Origin: RGIG9151 sp963635575
Lineage (GTDB): Bacteria > Bacillota > Clostridia > TANB77 > RGIG9151
Assembly (NCBI GenBank): GCA_963635575.1
Contig: CAVHFU010000002.1
Span: forward strand, 28,798 to 92,797
Length of the DNA: 64,000 nt
Direction: 5' to 3'
Made by a program: the position numbers and the translations under genes. This document shows, one piece after another, positions 24,398 through 33,367 of this stretch. Under the pieces are notes generated by a model. That model was not told where the DNA came from, searched no databases, and worked only from the letters and a program-made list of their open reading frames with translations. The stretch's first letter is position 1. Each line of letters begins with the position of its first letter.

Positions 24398-24593
24398 ATG
24401 AACATATAATATCACATAGTCGTTTTGTTGTCAATTGGGAAAATAAAAAAAACAAAAAAATTATTGACATTGGGAAAATAAAAAAACAAAAAAATGTGCC
24501 CAAATATAAATAGTTAACATTAATGTTGCTAGAATACAGTAATACAGTGAAAAAATGAAAATATAAAAAAATAAAAAAAAAATTAAAAAAGTG
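24398..24593. other. AT-rich low-complexity spacer before flagellin
   Basis: Long runs of A with scattered T (about 24430-24610), including two copies of GGGAAAATAAAAAAACAAAAAAA-like text. No gene seen. It may act as an upstream (UP-element-like) sequence for the flagellin promoter or simply drift under AT pressure. Confidence 0.5.
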
Positions 24594-24620
24594 TTAAGAA
24601 AAAAAAAATAAATACGATAA
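24594..24620 (+). promoter_or_regulatory. Probable sigma-28 promoter of flagellin
   Basis: TTAAG (24594-24598), 14 bases, TACGATAA (24613-24620), close to the consensus -10 GCCGATAA and with the same -35 and spacing as the flgM promoter. Leader of about 90 bases to the start codon. Confidence 0.6.
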
Positions 24621-24715
24621 AGGAATTGTAAAGGATATAAAGATGTTAAAAATGGATGTTCAAAAAATGGATGTCAAGGAAGAAAAAGACGGTAAAAATT
24701 AAGGAGGAATTAATC

Positions 24716-26152
24716 ATGAGGATTAATCACAACATTTCGGCAATTAATGCCCACAGACAATTATCATCAAATCAAAGTGCTACATCAAAGTCATTACAAA
24801 AATTATCATCAGGCTTAAGAATTAACAGTGCAGCTGATGATGCGGCAGGACTCGCTATAAGTGAGAAAATGAGAACACAAATCAGAGGTTTGGAGAAAGC
24901 TCAAAGTAATGCACAAGACAGTATATCTTTGATTCAGACTGCAGAAGGAGCTTTACAAGAAGTAAGCAATATTTTGCAGAGAATGAGGGAATTAAGCGTT
25001 CAATCTATGAACGGTATTCTTTCCGAAACTGAAAAGGATGCAATATCTGCTGAAATGACGCAACTTAGACAAGAAGTCGATCGTATTGCAGAAACAAGTA
25101 AGTTTAATAATACATATCTTCTCAAAGGCACACTTGGTATGACTACAAATACTGCAACATCAAGTGTTTACACGACTAATTCCGTTACTGGCAAGGCTGA
25201 ATTGATGAATGGAATAGTTGGCTTAGATGTAGCGGCTGCTGAGAAGAATACAGCATATACAATTTCAGTAGGTGATACAACAGTATACAATGCTTCTACT
25301 AAAGATGATGCGGAAGCTAAATATGTTATACCTACTTCAGCAGATGGAAATACTCAGACAGTTACAGGAGCTGATGGTTTCACAGAAGACAACGTTGGCA
25401 AATGGATAGGAACAGATGGTAATGAGTATACAGGTACAGACCCCGTCACAGATGGTGCTAAGTATGTTATACCTGCAGATGCTGATGGTAAGACAATTAA
25501 AGACGATACTGAAGGAGTAAGCGGAAAGTCTGGCTGGGTAAAAGCTGAGACATCTCAAGCTCTTCAAATCACATATACAGATATATCTGGTAAAGAGGTA
25601 ACAGCAACAAGTACGGTTGATGTAACTTCTACGTTCTCAGGTTTTATTGGATTCACAGATGAAAATGATAACGATTCGGGTATAAAAATTCAAGTAGAAG
25701 AGATGGATTTAGCTGAATTAGACGGTAAGGTTATTAATACGTCGGATGGAGGAAAGACGAACCTTCATATTGGTGCTAACTCGGTTGATGCTCCGTTGAA
25801 GATTGAAATACCTGATTTAAGGGCGAGAGCGTTGGGGATTGAAGATTTAAATGTAAATACAACAAATGATGCAAAACAAACTTTGGATAAAATAGATAAT
25901 GCACTTACAACATTAAGCTCCGCAAGAGGTAATTTGGGTGCATACCAAAACAGACTTGAATACACATTAAATAGCTTGGCAGCTTCTGCTGAAAACTTAA
26001 CAGCAGCTGAATCAAGAATCAGAGATGTTGATATGGCTAAGGAAATGATGAGCTATACACAGGCTAATATTCTTAACCAATCTGCTACTGCAATGCTTGC
26101 ACAAGCAAATCAACAACCTCAAACAGTATTACAATTGTTACAAGGATTATAA
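24716..26152 (+). CDS. fliC: Flagellin
   Basis: 478 residues from MRINHNISAINAHRQL behind AAGGAGGAATT; an upstream in-frame ATG adds 20 residues that do not belong to the family. The conserved D0/D1 ends are complete: N-terminal LSSGLRINSAADDAAGLAISEKMRTQIRGL-type region and C-terminal QNRLEYTLNSLAASAENLTAAESRIRDVDMAKEM, ending in QPQTVLQLLQGL. The central D2/D3 part (about 150-370) holds a duplicated motif (AKYVIPTSADGN and AKYVIPADADGK about 55 residues apart). Filament subunit, exported by the flagellar type III system; a SigD-type promoter and a terminator bracket it as a single gene. Confidence 0.97.
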   Translation: MRINHNISAINAHRQLSSNQSATSKSLQKLSSGLRINSAADDAAGLAISEKMRTQIRGLEKAQSNAQDSISLIQTAEGALQEVSNILQRMRELSVQSMNGILSETEKDAISAEMTQLRQEVDRIAETSKFNNTYLLKGTLGMTTNTATSSVYTTNSVTGKAELMNGIVGLDVAAAEKNTAYTISVGDTTVYNASTKDDAEAKYVIPTSADGNTQTVTGADGFTEDNVGKWIGTDGNEYTGTDPVTDGAKYVIPADADGKTIKDDTEGVSGKSGWVKAETSQALQITYTDISGKEVTATSTVDVTSTFSGFIGFTDENDNDSGIKIQVEEMDLAELDGKVINTSDGGKTNLHIGANSVDAPLKIEIPDLRARALGIEDLNVNTTNDAKQTLDKIDNALTTLSSARGNLGAYQNRLEYTLNSLAASAENLTAAESRIRDVDMAKEMMSYTQANILNQSATAMLAQANQQPQTVLQLLQGL

Positions 26153-26164
26153 GTTTAGAAATTG

Positions 26165-26193
26165 AAAGCTCGGTTAAAAAGCCGGGCTTTTTT
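26165..26193 (+). terminator. Terminator after flagellin
   Basis: AAAGCTCGG pairs with CCGGGCTTT (one G-U pair), followed by T-run. Confidence 0.92.
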
Positions 26194-26243
26194 CTTGATT
26201 AAAAAAAATAAAAGTGATAGACTAAGACTCGAGGAGATAACAA

Positions 26244-28478
26244 ATGAAAATAGTTGTAAATAATAAAAATGAAAAAATTCCTAAAGAGTTAATAGAAGCT
26301 TGTAATAATGATAAAATAGTGGCCAAGGTTTTTTATAACAGAGGAATAAGAAATATAAAAGAATATAATGAAATTGTGAATGCTGATAATTATACTCCAT
26401 ATAATCCAAGTGACTTTCCGAGGATAAAAGAGGCTTGTGAAATAATTAGTGACTCTATAAAAATGGGAGAGAAAATTGCTGTATATGGCGATTATGATGT
26501 TGATGGTGTTACTGCTACATCGGTACTGGTTTTAGCATTAAAAAAACTTAATGCAGATGTTATATATCATGTGCCGGATAGATTCTCAGAAGGGTATGGA
26601 ATGAATGAGAATGTAGTAAGAGAATTGGCTAAAAGTGGAGTTAAGACGATTATAACTTGTGATTGTGGTATTTCTAATTTTGATGAAATAAAATTGGCTA
26701 AGGAGCTTGGAATTAAGGTTGTTTTGACAGATCATCACACTATCGGAGACGATGTGCCTAATGCAGATGTTGTAATAAATTACAAAATGTTAAATGTTGA
26801 ACATCCGGCGAGAAATATATCCGGTTGCGCGACTGCATATTATTTGGTATTAGCATTAAATGATTATTTAGGAAAGAAATCTGATGATTATACAGATTTA
26901 GTGGCACTTTCTACTATTTCTGATGTTATGCCACTAAGAGGTGAGAGTAGATTTTTATTCCAAAGAGGGTGCAAAAAACTTATTGATGGAGAACGACTAG
27001 GTGTAAGAGCATTATTTAAATATCTGTCTTCGCCTGTTACAAATGCAGACGATATAGGATTTCAAATTGCTCCTAGAATTAATGCTGTTGGGAGAATGGA
27101 TACTGCAAGAACTGCTGTTGAGCTTTTCTTGACAGGAGATGAAAAATTGGCGGATGAACTTGCGCTTAAAATTAATCAGTTTAATACAGAAAGAAAAAAC
27201 ATTCAAAACGATATTTATGAACAAGCAAAAGAACAGGTAGAGACGAAGAAACTTAACAAAAAAATTCTTGTTTTGTATGGGGAAGATTGGCATCATGGAA
27301 TTATTGGAATTGTTGCCGGTAAGATATGTGAAGAGTATAAAAAGCCTTGTATAATTTTAACTACTAATGATGATGGAGAAACATTGGTTGGGTCTGCACG
27401 TTCTACTGAGCATCTTAATATTTATGAAACATTAAAGAGTTTTAGCGAGGATTTAGTTAAATTTGGTGGACATTCTCAAGCAGCAGGTCTGTCTCTTAAG
27501 TTAAAAAACTTAAACAAATTTACAAAAGAAATTGAAAATTATGCTGATTTATATCTTGAAGATGATTATGAAGAAAAAATATATGTAGATGCATTGTTAC
27601 CGTTTGAAAGTGTAAATGAAGAATTGTTTGAAAATCTGAAACTGGGAGAGCCATATGGCGAGGCTTTTTCCACTCCTGTATTTGCAATGAATAATGTGGT
27701 TATATCTAAAGAAACTATAAATCAAGGTAAACATCATTTTTTGGTGCTAAAAGATGAAATGAAAAATGAGATAGGAACAACTTTATGGAATTATGGCCCT
27801 GAAAAATTAGAAGGAAAAAAATGTACAATTATTTTTGGGATTTTCAAGGATACGTATAAAGAGAGAAATGAAATTAAGATTAAAGTTTACGAAATCTTTT
27901 TTGAGGATATTGAAATTGAAAATAATAAAATAGAAATAATTGATAGAAGAAATATATCTATTGAAAATGTAATGCAAGAATTTAAGAATTCCGAAATATA
28001 TTATGAAGGCCCTATAATGTATAAGCCTAATTTACCTACGATAAATTGTAGTTATGATGAAAGAGTTAATTCTTTGATATTGTATTCTTTGCCGAAAAGT
28101 AATAAAATCTTTAATAGAATTCTCGAGGATTTACATCCTGAGAAAATAATCTTGAATTATTCATACTTGCCTAAATATGATGTGGATAGTTTTACAAAGA
28201 TGTTTTTAGGTGTTATAAAAAATGCAGTTAGAAATAAAAATGGGATTATTAGTATTGGTAAATTTGCTGAGATAATGCAAGTAGAAGAAGAATTTATAAA
28301 TACTTTTAGCAAATTGCTTTCTGATTATGGGTATTTTGATTTTTGCAATATTGATGATTTTGAGATTAAGTACGAAATAAAGAAAAAAAATAAGAAGGAT
28401 AATAAATTCTTAGAAAAGATAGTTATTAGGTATTTACATGAAAAAGAAGAATACGTAAAATATATGCTTAGTAAATAG
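26244..28478 (+). CDS. recJ: Single-stranded-DNA-specific exonuclease RecJ
   Basis: 744 residues. It degrades single-stranded DNA 5' to 3' in recombination and repair. DHH-domain motifs are VYGDYDVDGVTATS (metal Asps), CDCGIS, LTDHHTIGDD (the DHH motif) and STISDVMPL. DHHA1 follows with GGHSQAAGLSL, and an OB-fold region with a longer C-terminal extension (about 560-744) as in Firmicute RecJ. GAGGAGATAACA precedes the ATG. A CtpA-type protease starts 12 bases after the stop. Confidence 0.95.
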   Translation: MKIVVNNKNEKIPKELIEACNNDKIVAKVFYNRGIRNIKEYNEIVNADNYTPYNPSDFPRIKEACEIISDSIKMGEKIAVYGDYDVDGVTATSVLVLALKKLNADVIYHVPDRFSEGYGMNENVVRELAKSGVKTIITCDCGISNFDEIKLAKELGIKVVLTDHHTIGDDVPNADVVINYKMLNVEHPARNISGCATAYYLVLALNDYLGKKSDDYTDLVALSTISDVMPLRGESRFLFQRGCKKLIDGERLGVRALFKYLSSPVTNADDIGFQIAPRINAVGRMDTARTAVELFLTGDEKLADELALKINQFNTERKNIQNDIYEQAKEQVETKKLNKKILVLYGEDWHHGIIGIVAGKICEEYKKPCIILTTNDDGETLVGSARSTEHLNIYETLKSFSEDLVKFGGHSQAAGLSLKLKNLNKFTKEIENYADLYLEDDYEEKIYVDALLPFESVNEELFENLKLGEPYGEAFSTPVFAMNNVVISKETINQGKHHFLVLKDEMKNEIGTTLWNYGPEKLEGKKCTIIFGIFKDTYKERNEIKIKVYEIFFEDIEIENNKIEIIDRRNISIENVMQEFKNSEIYYEGPIMYKPNLPTINCSYDERVNSLILYSLPKSNKIFNRILEDLHPEKIILNYSYLPKYDVDSFTKMFLGVIKNAVRNKNGIISIGKFAEIMQVEEEFINTFSKLLSDYGYFDFCNIDDFEIKYEIKKKNKKDNKFLEKIVIRYLHEKEEYVKYMLSK

Positions 28479-28490
28479 GAGGATGAAAAG

Positions 28491-29594
28491 ATGAAGAAAT
28501 TTGTTAGTATTATTTTAAGCGTTTCACTTATTTTTAGTTTTGCTTTTGCAAATACAGAAGCGAATGTATCTAAGTTTGATACTGAAAAATTGGATTTATT
28601 TAGACAACTAATTCAAGATTTATACTATAAGGACGTTACGGACGAGCAATTATACGAGGCAGCATTAAAAGGAATGTTTCAATCTTTAGATAGATACAGT
28701 ACTTATTATAATGAAGAAGAAACCTCAGAATTTTCCACAAGCGTTTCCGGTACATATTCCGGAATAGGTATAAAATTTGAGGGTTATAACAATTATATGA
28801 GGGTTGTAAAGGTGTTTGTAAATACACCGGCCTATAATGTGGGAATGTTGGCGGGAGATTATATCACTAGTGTAAATGGTCAAAGCATTGAAGGTTGGTC
28901 TTCTAATAAGGTTGCATCTTTAATTAGAGGAGAGGCAGGAACAACAGTAGATTTAGAATTACTTAGAAATTCTAGTGAAATTATTAAAGTGACTGTTGAA
29001 AGAGCGAATGTTCAAGCAGAATCTTGCGATTTTGAAGTTTTGGGCGTTGATAGCGATATTGGATATATAAAAATTGAAGAGTTTAATGCTAGCACAGGAG
29101 CTGAGGTAAATCAATATTTACATACGATGAAAGTTTTAGGAATGAACAAGGTTATACTAGATTTAAGAGATAATCCCGGTGGATATGTGGATCAAGCTAT
29201 ATTAGTTGCTAGAAACTTCGTTCCAAAGGGAGTTATTACAACATTAAAGTATAAAGATGAAAATAAAGAAACTCAACACAGGTCATATTTGACTGAAAAA
29301 TATTTTAAGGTTGTTGTCTTGGTTAATGGAAATTCCGCATCTTCTTCTGAAATTTTGGTAGGGGCATTAAAGGATACCGAGAGTGCTGTTGTTGTTGGAA
29401 CAACCACATATGGAAAGGGAGTTTTCCAAAATGTATATAATCTAAAAGATGGTGGTTCTATAAAGATCACAACAGGAGCTTACTATACACCTAACGGAAC
29501 TTGTATTGATAAAATTGGCATAGTTCCAAATGTTGTAGTTGAGAATGTAGAAGAACAATTACCGAGAGCAATTGAAGAAGTAAATAAATTGTAG
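28491..29594 (+). CDS. C-terminal processing peptidase (S41 family, CtpA-like)
   Basis: 367 residues. Signal peptide (1-20, IILSVSLIFSFAFA), a PDZ domain (about 85-170, GIGIKFEGYNNYMRVVKV ... GDYITSVNGQSI) and the S41 protease core. The catalytic Ser is in NGNSASSSEILVGAL and the Lys is in TTYGKGVFQN, the Ser-Lys dyad of the family. It cleaves extracellular or periplasm-like substrates from their C-terminal ends. It starts 12 bases after recJ and so probably shares its transcript. The substrate is unknown; related CtpB in Bacillus activates SpoIVFB during sporulation, and a spoIVFB-like gene lies at 36658. Confidence 0.92.
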   Translation: MKKFVSIILSVSLIFSFAFANTEANVSKFDTEKLDLFRQLIQDLYYKDVTDEQLYEAALKGMFQSLDRYSTYYNEEETSEFSTSVSGTYSGIGIKFEGYNNYMRVVKVFVNTPAYNVGMLAGDYITSVNGQSIEGWSSNKVASLIRGEAGTTVDLELLRNSSEIIKVTVERANVQAESCDFEVLGVDSDIGYIKIEEFNASTGAEVNQYLHTMKVLGMNKVILDLRDNPGGYVDQAILVARNFVPKGVITTLKYKDENKETQHRSYLTEKYFKVVVLVNGNSASSSEILVGALKDTESAVVVGTTTYGKGVFQNVYNLKDGGSIKITTGAYYTPNGTCIDKIGIVPNVVVENVEEQLPRAIEEVNKL

Positions 29595-29603
29595 CAAAGA
29601 ATG

Positions 29604-29636
29604 GCTGTAAAAACGAGTTTTTTACAGCTTGTTTTT
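29604..29636 (+). terminator. Terminator after the S41 peptidase gene
   Basis: GCTGTAAAAA pairs with TTTTTACAGC around a short loop, followed by TTGTTTTTG. Confidence 0.85.
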
Positions 29637-29659
29637 GCTATTCTTGTGAGAAAAAGTAA

Positions 29660-29688
29660 TTGACCATTAGCGTTTTTAGTGATATTAT
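29660..29688 (+). promoter_or_regulatory. Promoter of serS
   Basis: TTGACC (29660-29665), 17 bases, TATTAT (29683-29688). No T-box leader fits in the 60 bases before the start. Confidence 0.8.
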
Positions 29689-29750
29689 GGTATATCATAA
29701 TTTAATATTACAGTTTTTCGTAATATTTTAATCTTTAAGGGGGAGTAGGA

Positions 29751-31031
29751 ATGATAGATATTAATTTAATCCGTGAAAATCCGGAAGAAGTTAAAGCAAA
29801 ACTAGCTAAAAAATTATACGATGTTGATTTTACAGAATTTTTAGAGAAAGACAAGGAAAGAAAGTCCTTAAGATATGAGAATGACTCCTTAAAGTCCGAA
29901 AGAAATAAAACATCTGCATTAGTTCCACAATTGAAAAAAGAAGGAAAAGATGCTACTGAAATAATTGAAAATATGAAAAAACTTGGTGACAAGATTAAGG
30001 AAAATGATGATAAAATTGCTGAAATTGAAGCTGAATTACAATATTTCTTAGATTGTTTACCTAATTTACCTGCTGATGATTTATTACCTGGTGGAAAGGA
30101 AAATAATAAAGAGATAGACAGATGGGGAGAGAAACCGGTGTTTGACTTTGAGCCAAAGAACCATGTTGATTTAGCCGAAAGTCTTGGCTTAATCGATTAT
30201 AAAAGAGGAGCTAAACTAGGGGGAAATGGTTTTTGGGTTTATAGACATGATGGTGCTAAGCTTGAATGGGCTCTACTAAACTACTTTATAGAGACCCATA
30301 TTGCTGATGGATATGAATTTGTATTATTACCACATTTGCTTACAAGAAAATGCGGATATGGTGCAGGTCAATTCCCTAAGTTTGCTGAAGATGTATATCA
30401 TCTAGATGCAGATAGTGAAAATAGTACACACTTCTTATTACCAACTGCCGAAACTGCACTTGTTAATATGCACAGTGATGAAGTTTTAGAAGAAGAAGAT
30501 TTACCTATTAAGTATGCCGGATATACACCTTGTTACAGAAAAGAAGCAGGAAGCTATAGAGCAGAAGAACGTGGAATGATTCGTGGACACCAATTTAATA
30601 AGGTAGAAATGGTTCAATACACAAAACCTGAGGATTCTCCAAAGGCTTTTGAGGAATTAGTTAATAAGGCTGCTGCTTTAGTTAGAGGCTTAGGACTTCA
30701 TTACAGAATTTCTAAGTTAGCTGCTGCTGATTGTAGCCATGCAATGGCAAGAACTTGCGATATTGAAATTTGGATTCCTAGTATGAATGATTATAAAGAA
30801 GTAAGTTCTGTATCTAATGCGCATGATTATCAAGCTAGACGTAATAATACAAGATATAGAAATAAGGAAACAGGAAAGCTTGAGTATGTTCATACATTAA
30901 ATGGTTCTGGACTTGCTACAAGTAGAATATTACCTGCAATATTAGAGCAATATCAACAAGCAGACGGAAGTGTTAAAGTGCCTGAAGTTTTAAGAAAATG
31001 GGTTGGTAAGGACTATATTGGAAGAGATTAA
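29751..31031 (+). CDS. serS: Seryl-tRNA synthetase
   Basis: 426 residues, the family length. It charges tRNA-Ser. The N-terminal coiled-coil arm that grips the long variable arm spans about 25-105 (EKDKERKSLRYENDSLKSER and KLGDKIKENDDKIAEIEAEL). Class II motif 2 is CYRKEAGSYRAEERGMIRGH and motif 3 is NGSGLATSRILPAILEQ. GGGGGAGTAGGA precedes the ATG. It has a strong promoter and no T-box. argS follows after a weak terminator-like hairpin. Confidence 0.97.
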   Translation: MIDINLIRENPEEVKAKLAKKLYDVDFTEFLEKDKERKSLRYENDSLKSERNKTSALVPQLKKEGKDATEIIENMKKLGDKIKENDDKIAEIEAELQYFLDCLPNLPADDLLPGGKENNKEIDRWGEKPVFDFEPKNHVDLAESLGLIDYKRGAKLGGNGFWVYRHDGAKLEWALLNYFIETHIADGYEFVLLPHLLTRKCGYGAGQFPKFAEDVYHLDADSENSTHFLLPTAETALVNMHSDEVLEEEDLPIKYAGYTPCYRKEAGSYRAEERGMIRGHQFNKVEMVQYTKPEDSPKAFEELVNKAAALVRGLGLHYRISKLAAADCSHAMARTCDIEIWIPSMNDYKEVSSVSNAHDYQARRNNTRYRNKETGKLEYVHTLNGSGLATSRILPAILEQYQQADGSVKVPEVLRKWVGKDYIGRD

Positions 31032-31036
31032 TCTTT

Positions 31037-31060
31037 GGGGCGAGTATAATCGCCCCATTT
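31037..31060 (+). terminator. Weak hairpin terminator after serS
   Basis: GGGGCGA/TCGCCCC stem (31037-31056) with only three T after it. It may allow read-through into argS. Confidence 0.55.
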
Positions 31061-31079
31061 GAGTATTAGGAGGTTTTTT

Positions 31080-32843
31080 ATGGAAACGATATTAAATAAA
31101 ATTACAAATATTTTAGGTAAGGCTTTTTGTGAATGCGGATATGATTTTTCTTACGGAAAGACTACAGTTTCCGGAAGACCGGATTTATGCCAATTCCAAT
31201 GCAACGGAGCTATGGTTGGTGCGAAAGCATACAAAAAAAGTCCAATGCAAATTGCAAATGAAGTTATAGAAAAAATGGATAAAACTTTGTTTGAAAAGGT
31301 TGAAATTGCACCTCCCGGATTTATAAATATGACGTTAACAGACAATGCGATAGTTGAGACAATCTTAAAGATGGAGGGCGATAATGATTTAGGAATATGC
31401 AAAGTAAATGATAATGAAACTGTTGTTGTTGACTATGGCGGACCTAATGTTGCAAAGCCTCTTCATGTAGGGCATTTACGTTCTGCGATTATTGGTGAGG
31501 CTATAAAGCGTATGGCAAAAGCACTAGGCTACAATGCAATTGGTGATGTGCATTTAGGAGATTGGGGACTTCAAATGGGACTTATTATAAGCCAATTCGC
31601 TGAGGAAAACCCGGATAGCAAGTATTTAGATGAGAATTATACCGGTGAATATGAAAAATTAAATATTTCTATGGATTATCTAAATGAAATTTATCCAAAG
31701 GCAAGTAAAAGAAGTAAAGAAGATGAAGAGTTTATGGCTATTGCACAGAAGGCTACTTTTGATCTTCAAAACGGTAGACGCGGATATGTTGCTCTTTGGA
31801 AAGAAATTATGAGAATTTCAGTTACCGATTTAAAAGGAAGCTATGATAAGCTTAACGTAAGCTTCGAATATTGGTATGGAGAAAGCGATGCGGATAAATA
31901 TATTCCTGATATGGTAAATAAGTTTATTAAAGATGGTTTTGCATATGAGAGTGAAGGAGCTTTGGTTATTGATGTTGAAAAACCGGACGATAAAGCACCT
32001 ATGCCACCAATTTTAATTAGAAAGAAAAATGGGGCACAAATTTATGCAACTACTGACTTGGCAACAATTGTTCAAAGAATGCAGGATTTTAATCCAAGCA
32101 TGATTTTATATGTTGTAGATAACAGACAAGGATTACATTTTGAACAGGTATTTAGATGTGCAAGAAAAACAGGAATTGTACCTTCTAATGTAATTCTAGA
32201 GTTTGATGGATTCGGTACTATGAACGGAAAAGACGGAAAGCCATATAAGACAAGAGAGGGCGGAGTAATGAAATTACATGACCTAATTGAAACGGTATGT
32301 GGTTCTGCGTTAAGTAAAATGGAAGAAGCTAAAACGGGTGTAGATTTATCTGATGAAGAGAAAAAGGAAACTGCACTAAAAGTTGGAATTGCTGCTCTTA
32401 AGTTTGGAGATTTAATAAATTATAGGTCAAAGGATTACATATTTGATTTGGATAAATTTATGTCATTTGAGGGAAAAACAGGACCTTATCTACTTTATAC
32501 AAGGGTTAGACTTAATTCTATTTTAAATAAGGCTAAGGAAAGAGGCTTTAAGGTCGGAGAGATAGGTTTACCACAAACTGATGTTGAAAGAGATATAATG
32601 TTAAAAATCTCTACTATGAATGAAGTTTTATGGCAATCATTTAATGATAGAGCTCCGAGTGGAATTTGCGAAAATGCTTATCAAATTGCGTCACTTGCTA
32701 ACAGATTTTATTATGAAAATAAAATTTTGTCTGAAGAAGATGAAACAAGACGAGGAAGTTTACTTGCATTAAGCCGATTCATATTAAGAGTTTTAAAATT
32801 ACATATGGATATTTTGGCAATAGATGTGCCTGAAAGAATGTAA
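31080..32843 (+). CDS. argS: Arginyl-tRNA synthetase
   Basis: 587 residues from METILNK, behind TTAGGAGGTTTTTT; an upstream in-frame start lacks a site. The N-terminal tRNA-binding Add-1 domain (1-100) is followed by the class I catalytic core with the HIGH-type motif VAKPLHVGHLRSAIIGEA. The usual KMSKS is replaced, as in many ArgRS, and the C-terminal all-helical anticodon domain ends LDILAIDVPERM, with DALRA-type features. It charges tRNA-Arg. Confidence 0.96.
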   Translation: METILNKITNILGKAFCECGYDFSYGKTTVSGRPDLCQFQCNGAMVGAKAYKKSPMQIANEVIEKMDKTLFEKVEIAPPGFINMTLTDNAIVETILKMEGDNDLGICKVNDNETVVVDYGGPNVAKPLHVGHLRSAIIGEAIKRMAKALGYNAIGDVHLGDWGLQMGLIISQFAEENPDSKYLDENYTGEYEKLNISMDYLNEIYPKASKRSKEDEEFMAIAQKATFDLQNGRRGYVALWKEIMRISVTDLKGSYDKLNVSFEYWYGESDADKYIPDMVNKFIKDGFAYESEGALVIDVEKPDDKAPMPPILIRKKNGAQIYATTDLATIVQRMQDFNPSMILYVVDNRQGLHFEQVFRCARKTGIVPSNVILEFDGFGTMNGKDGKPYKTREGGVMKLHDLIETVCGSALSKMEEAKTGVDLSDEEKKETALKVGIAALKFGDLINYRSKDYIFDLDKFMSFEGKTGPYLLYTRVRLNSILNKAKERGFKVGEIGLPQTDVERDIMLKISTMNEVLWQSFNDRAPSGICENAYQIASLANRFYYENKILSEEDETRRGSLLALSRFILRVLKLHMDILAIDVPERM

Positions 32844-32849
32844 AATCAA

Positions 32850-33056
32850 AAAAGATTTCCTTTCCACCGCTTTATTTATTATCCTTATCGATTGGCTTCT
32901 TTCAGTTTACTCGATTGTTTTGCCTTGGATATATAACGAAAATAAAGCAGTTTGATACGGTTTTTGTTCAATCCGCTTTTGATAAGTATAAAATTAAGGT
33001 TACGATTGAACAGCCTGGCAAAGATAGCATTGTCATTACTCCATATAAAGGATAAA
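32850..33056 (+). pseudogene. Open stretch resembling a gene remnant
   Basis: One plus-strand frame stays open to the stop at 33054-33056 and encodes ...FDTVFVQSAFDKYKIKVTIE and QPGKDSIVITPYKG, a natural-looking protein tail. It has no start codon with ribosome site and no recognised family. It is followed at once by a terminator, as a real gene end would be. Best read as the leftover 3' end of a deleted gene. Confidence 0.4.
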
Positions 33057-33092
33057 AAACCTGCAGTTGAGTTCTATCTTCTGCAGGTTTTT
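33055..33092. terminator. Bidirectional terminator
   Basis: Perfect 12-base-pair stem AAAAACCTGCAG/CTGCAGGTTTTT with a 14-base loop, between remnants on opposite strands. Confidence 0.88.
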
Positions 33093-33181
33093 ACTCATAT
33101 TTTGTTATAATCATCTTCTTCATATCTTTATGTTTATTTTTACTTGAAAATACACTCGGATTTCTAAAAGGAAATTTCTTT

Positions 33182-33330
33182 AATTTATTTATACATTTGA
33201 TCTATTCTACTTACCGCTTTATCAAGCTCAATTGCATTTTCCATATTTTCATATCCTTCATCTTTCATTTTCATAAGTTGTTCTTCATTTATTATCCCCT
33301 TTAGATCAAGCAATAAAAGAAGGATTGATT
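33182..33330 (-). pseudogene. Minus-strand gene remnant
   Basis: A minus-strand frame encodes LDLKGIINEEQLMKMKDEGY, then ENMENAIELDKAVSRIDQMYK and a stop. It is coherent, helical protein text and faintly like a SHOCT-type short C-terminal domain (GIINEEQ), but it lacks a start. It lies directly downstream of the AlbA_2 gene and is likely the end of a lost gene. Confidence 0.4.
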
Positions 33331-33367
33331 ACAATTAATCCTGCAATGATTGTCAATTTTCAATCCA

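Noticed and set aside
24292..24513. 73-residue plus-strand frame over tRNA-Leu
   Set aside because: It is the antisense of the tRNA followed by low-complexity Lys text; no ribosome site.
29595..29750. T-box leader upstream of serS
   Set aside because: The gap is too short after the terminator and no T-box core sequence (TGGNACC-like) is present; the same applies to argS.
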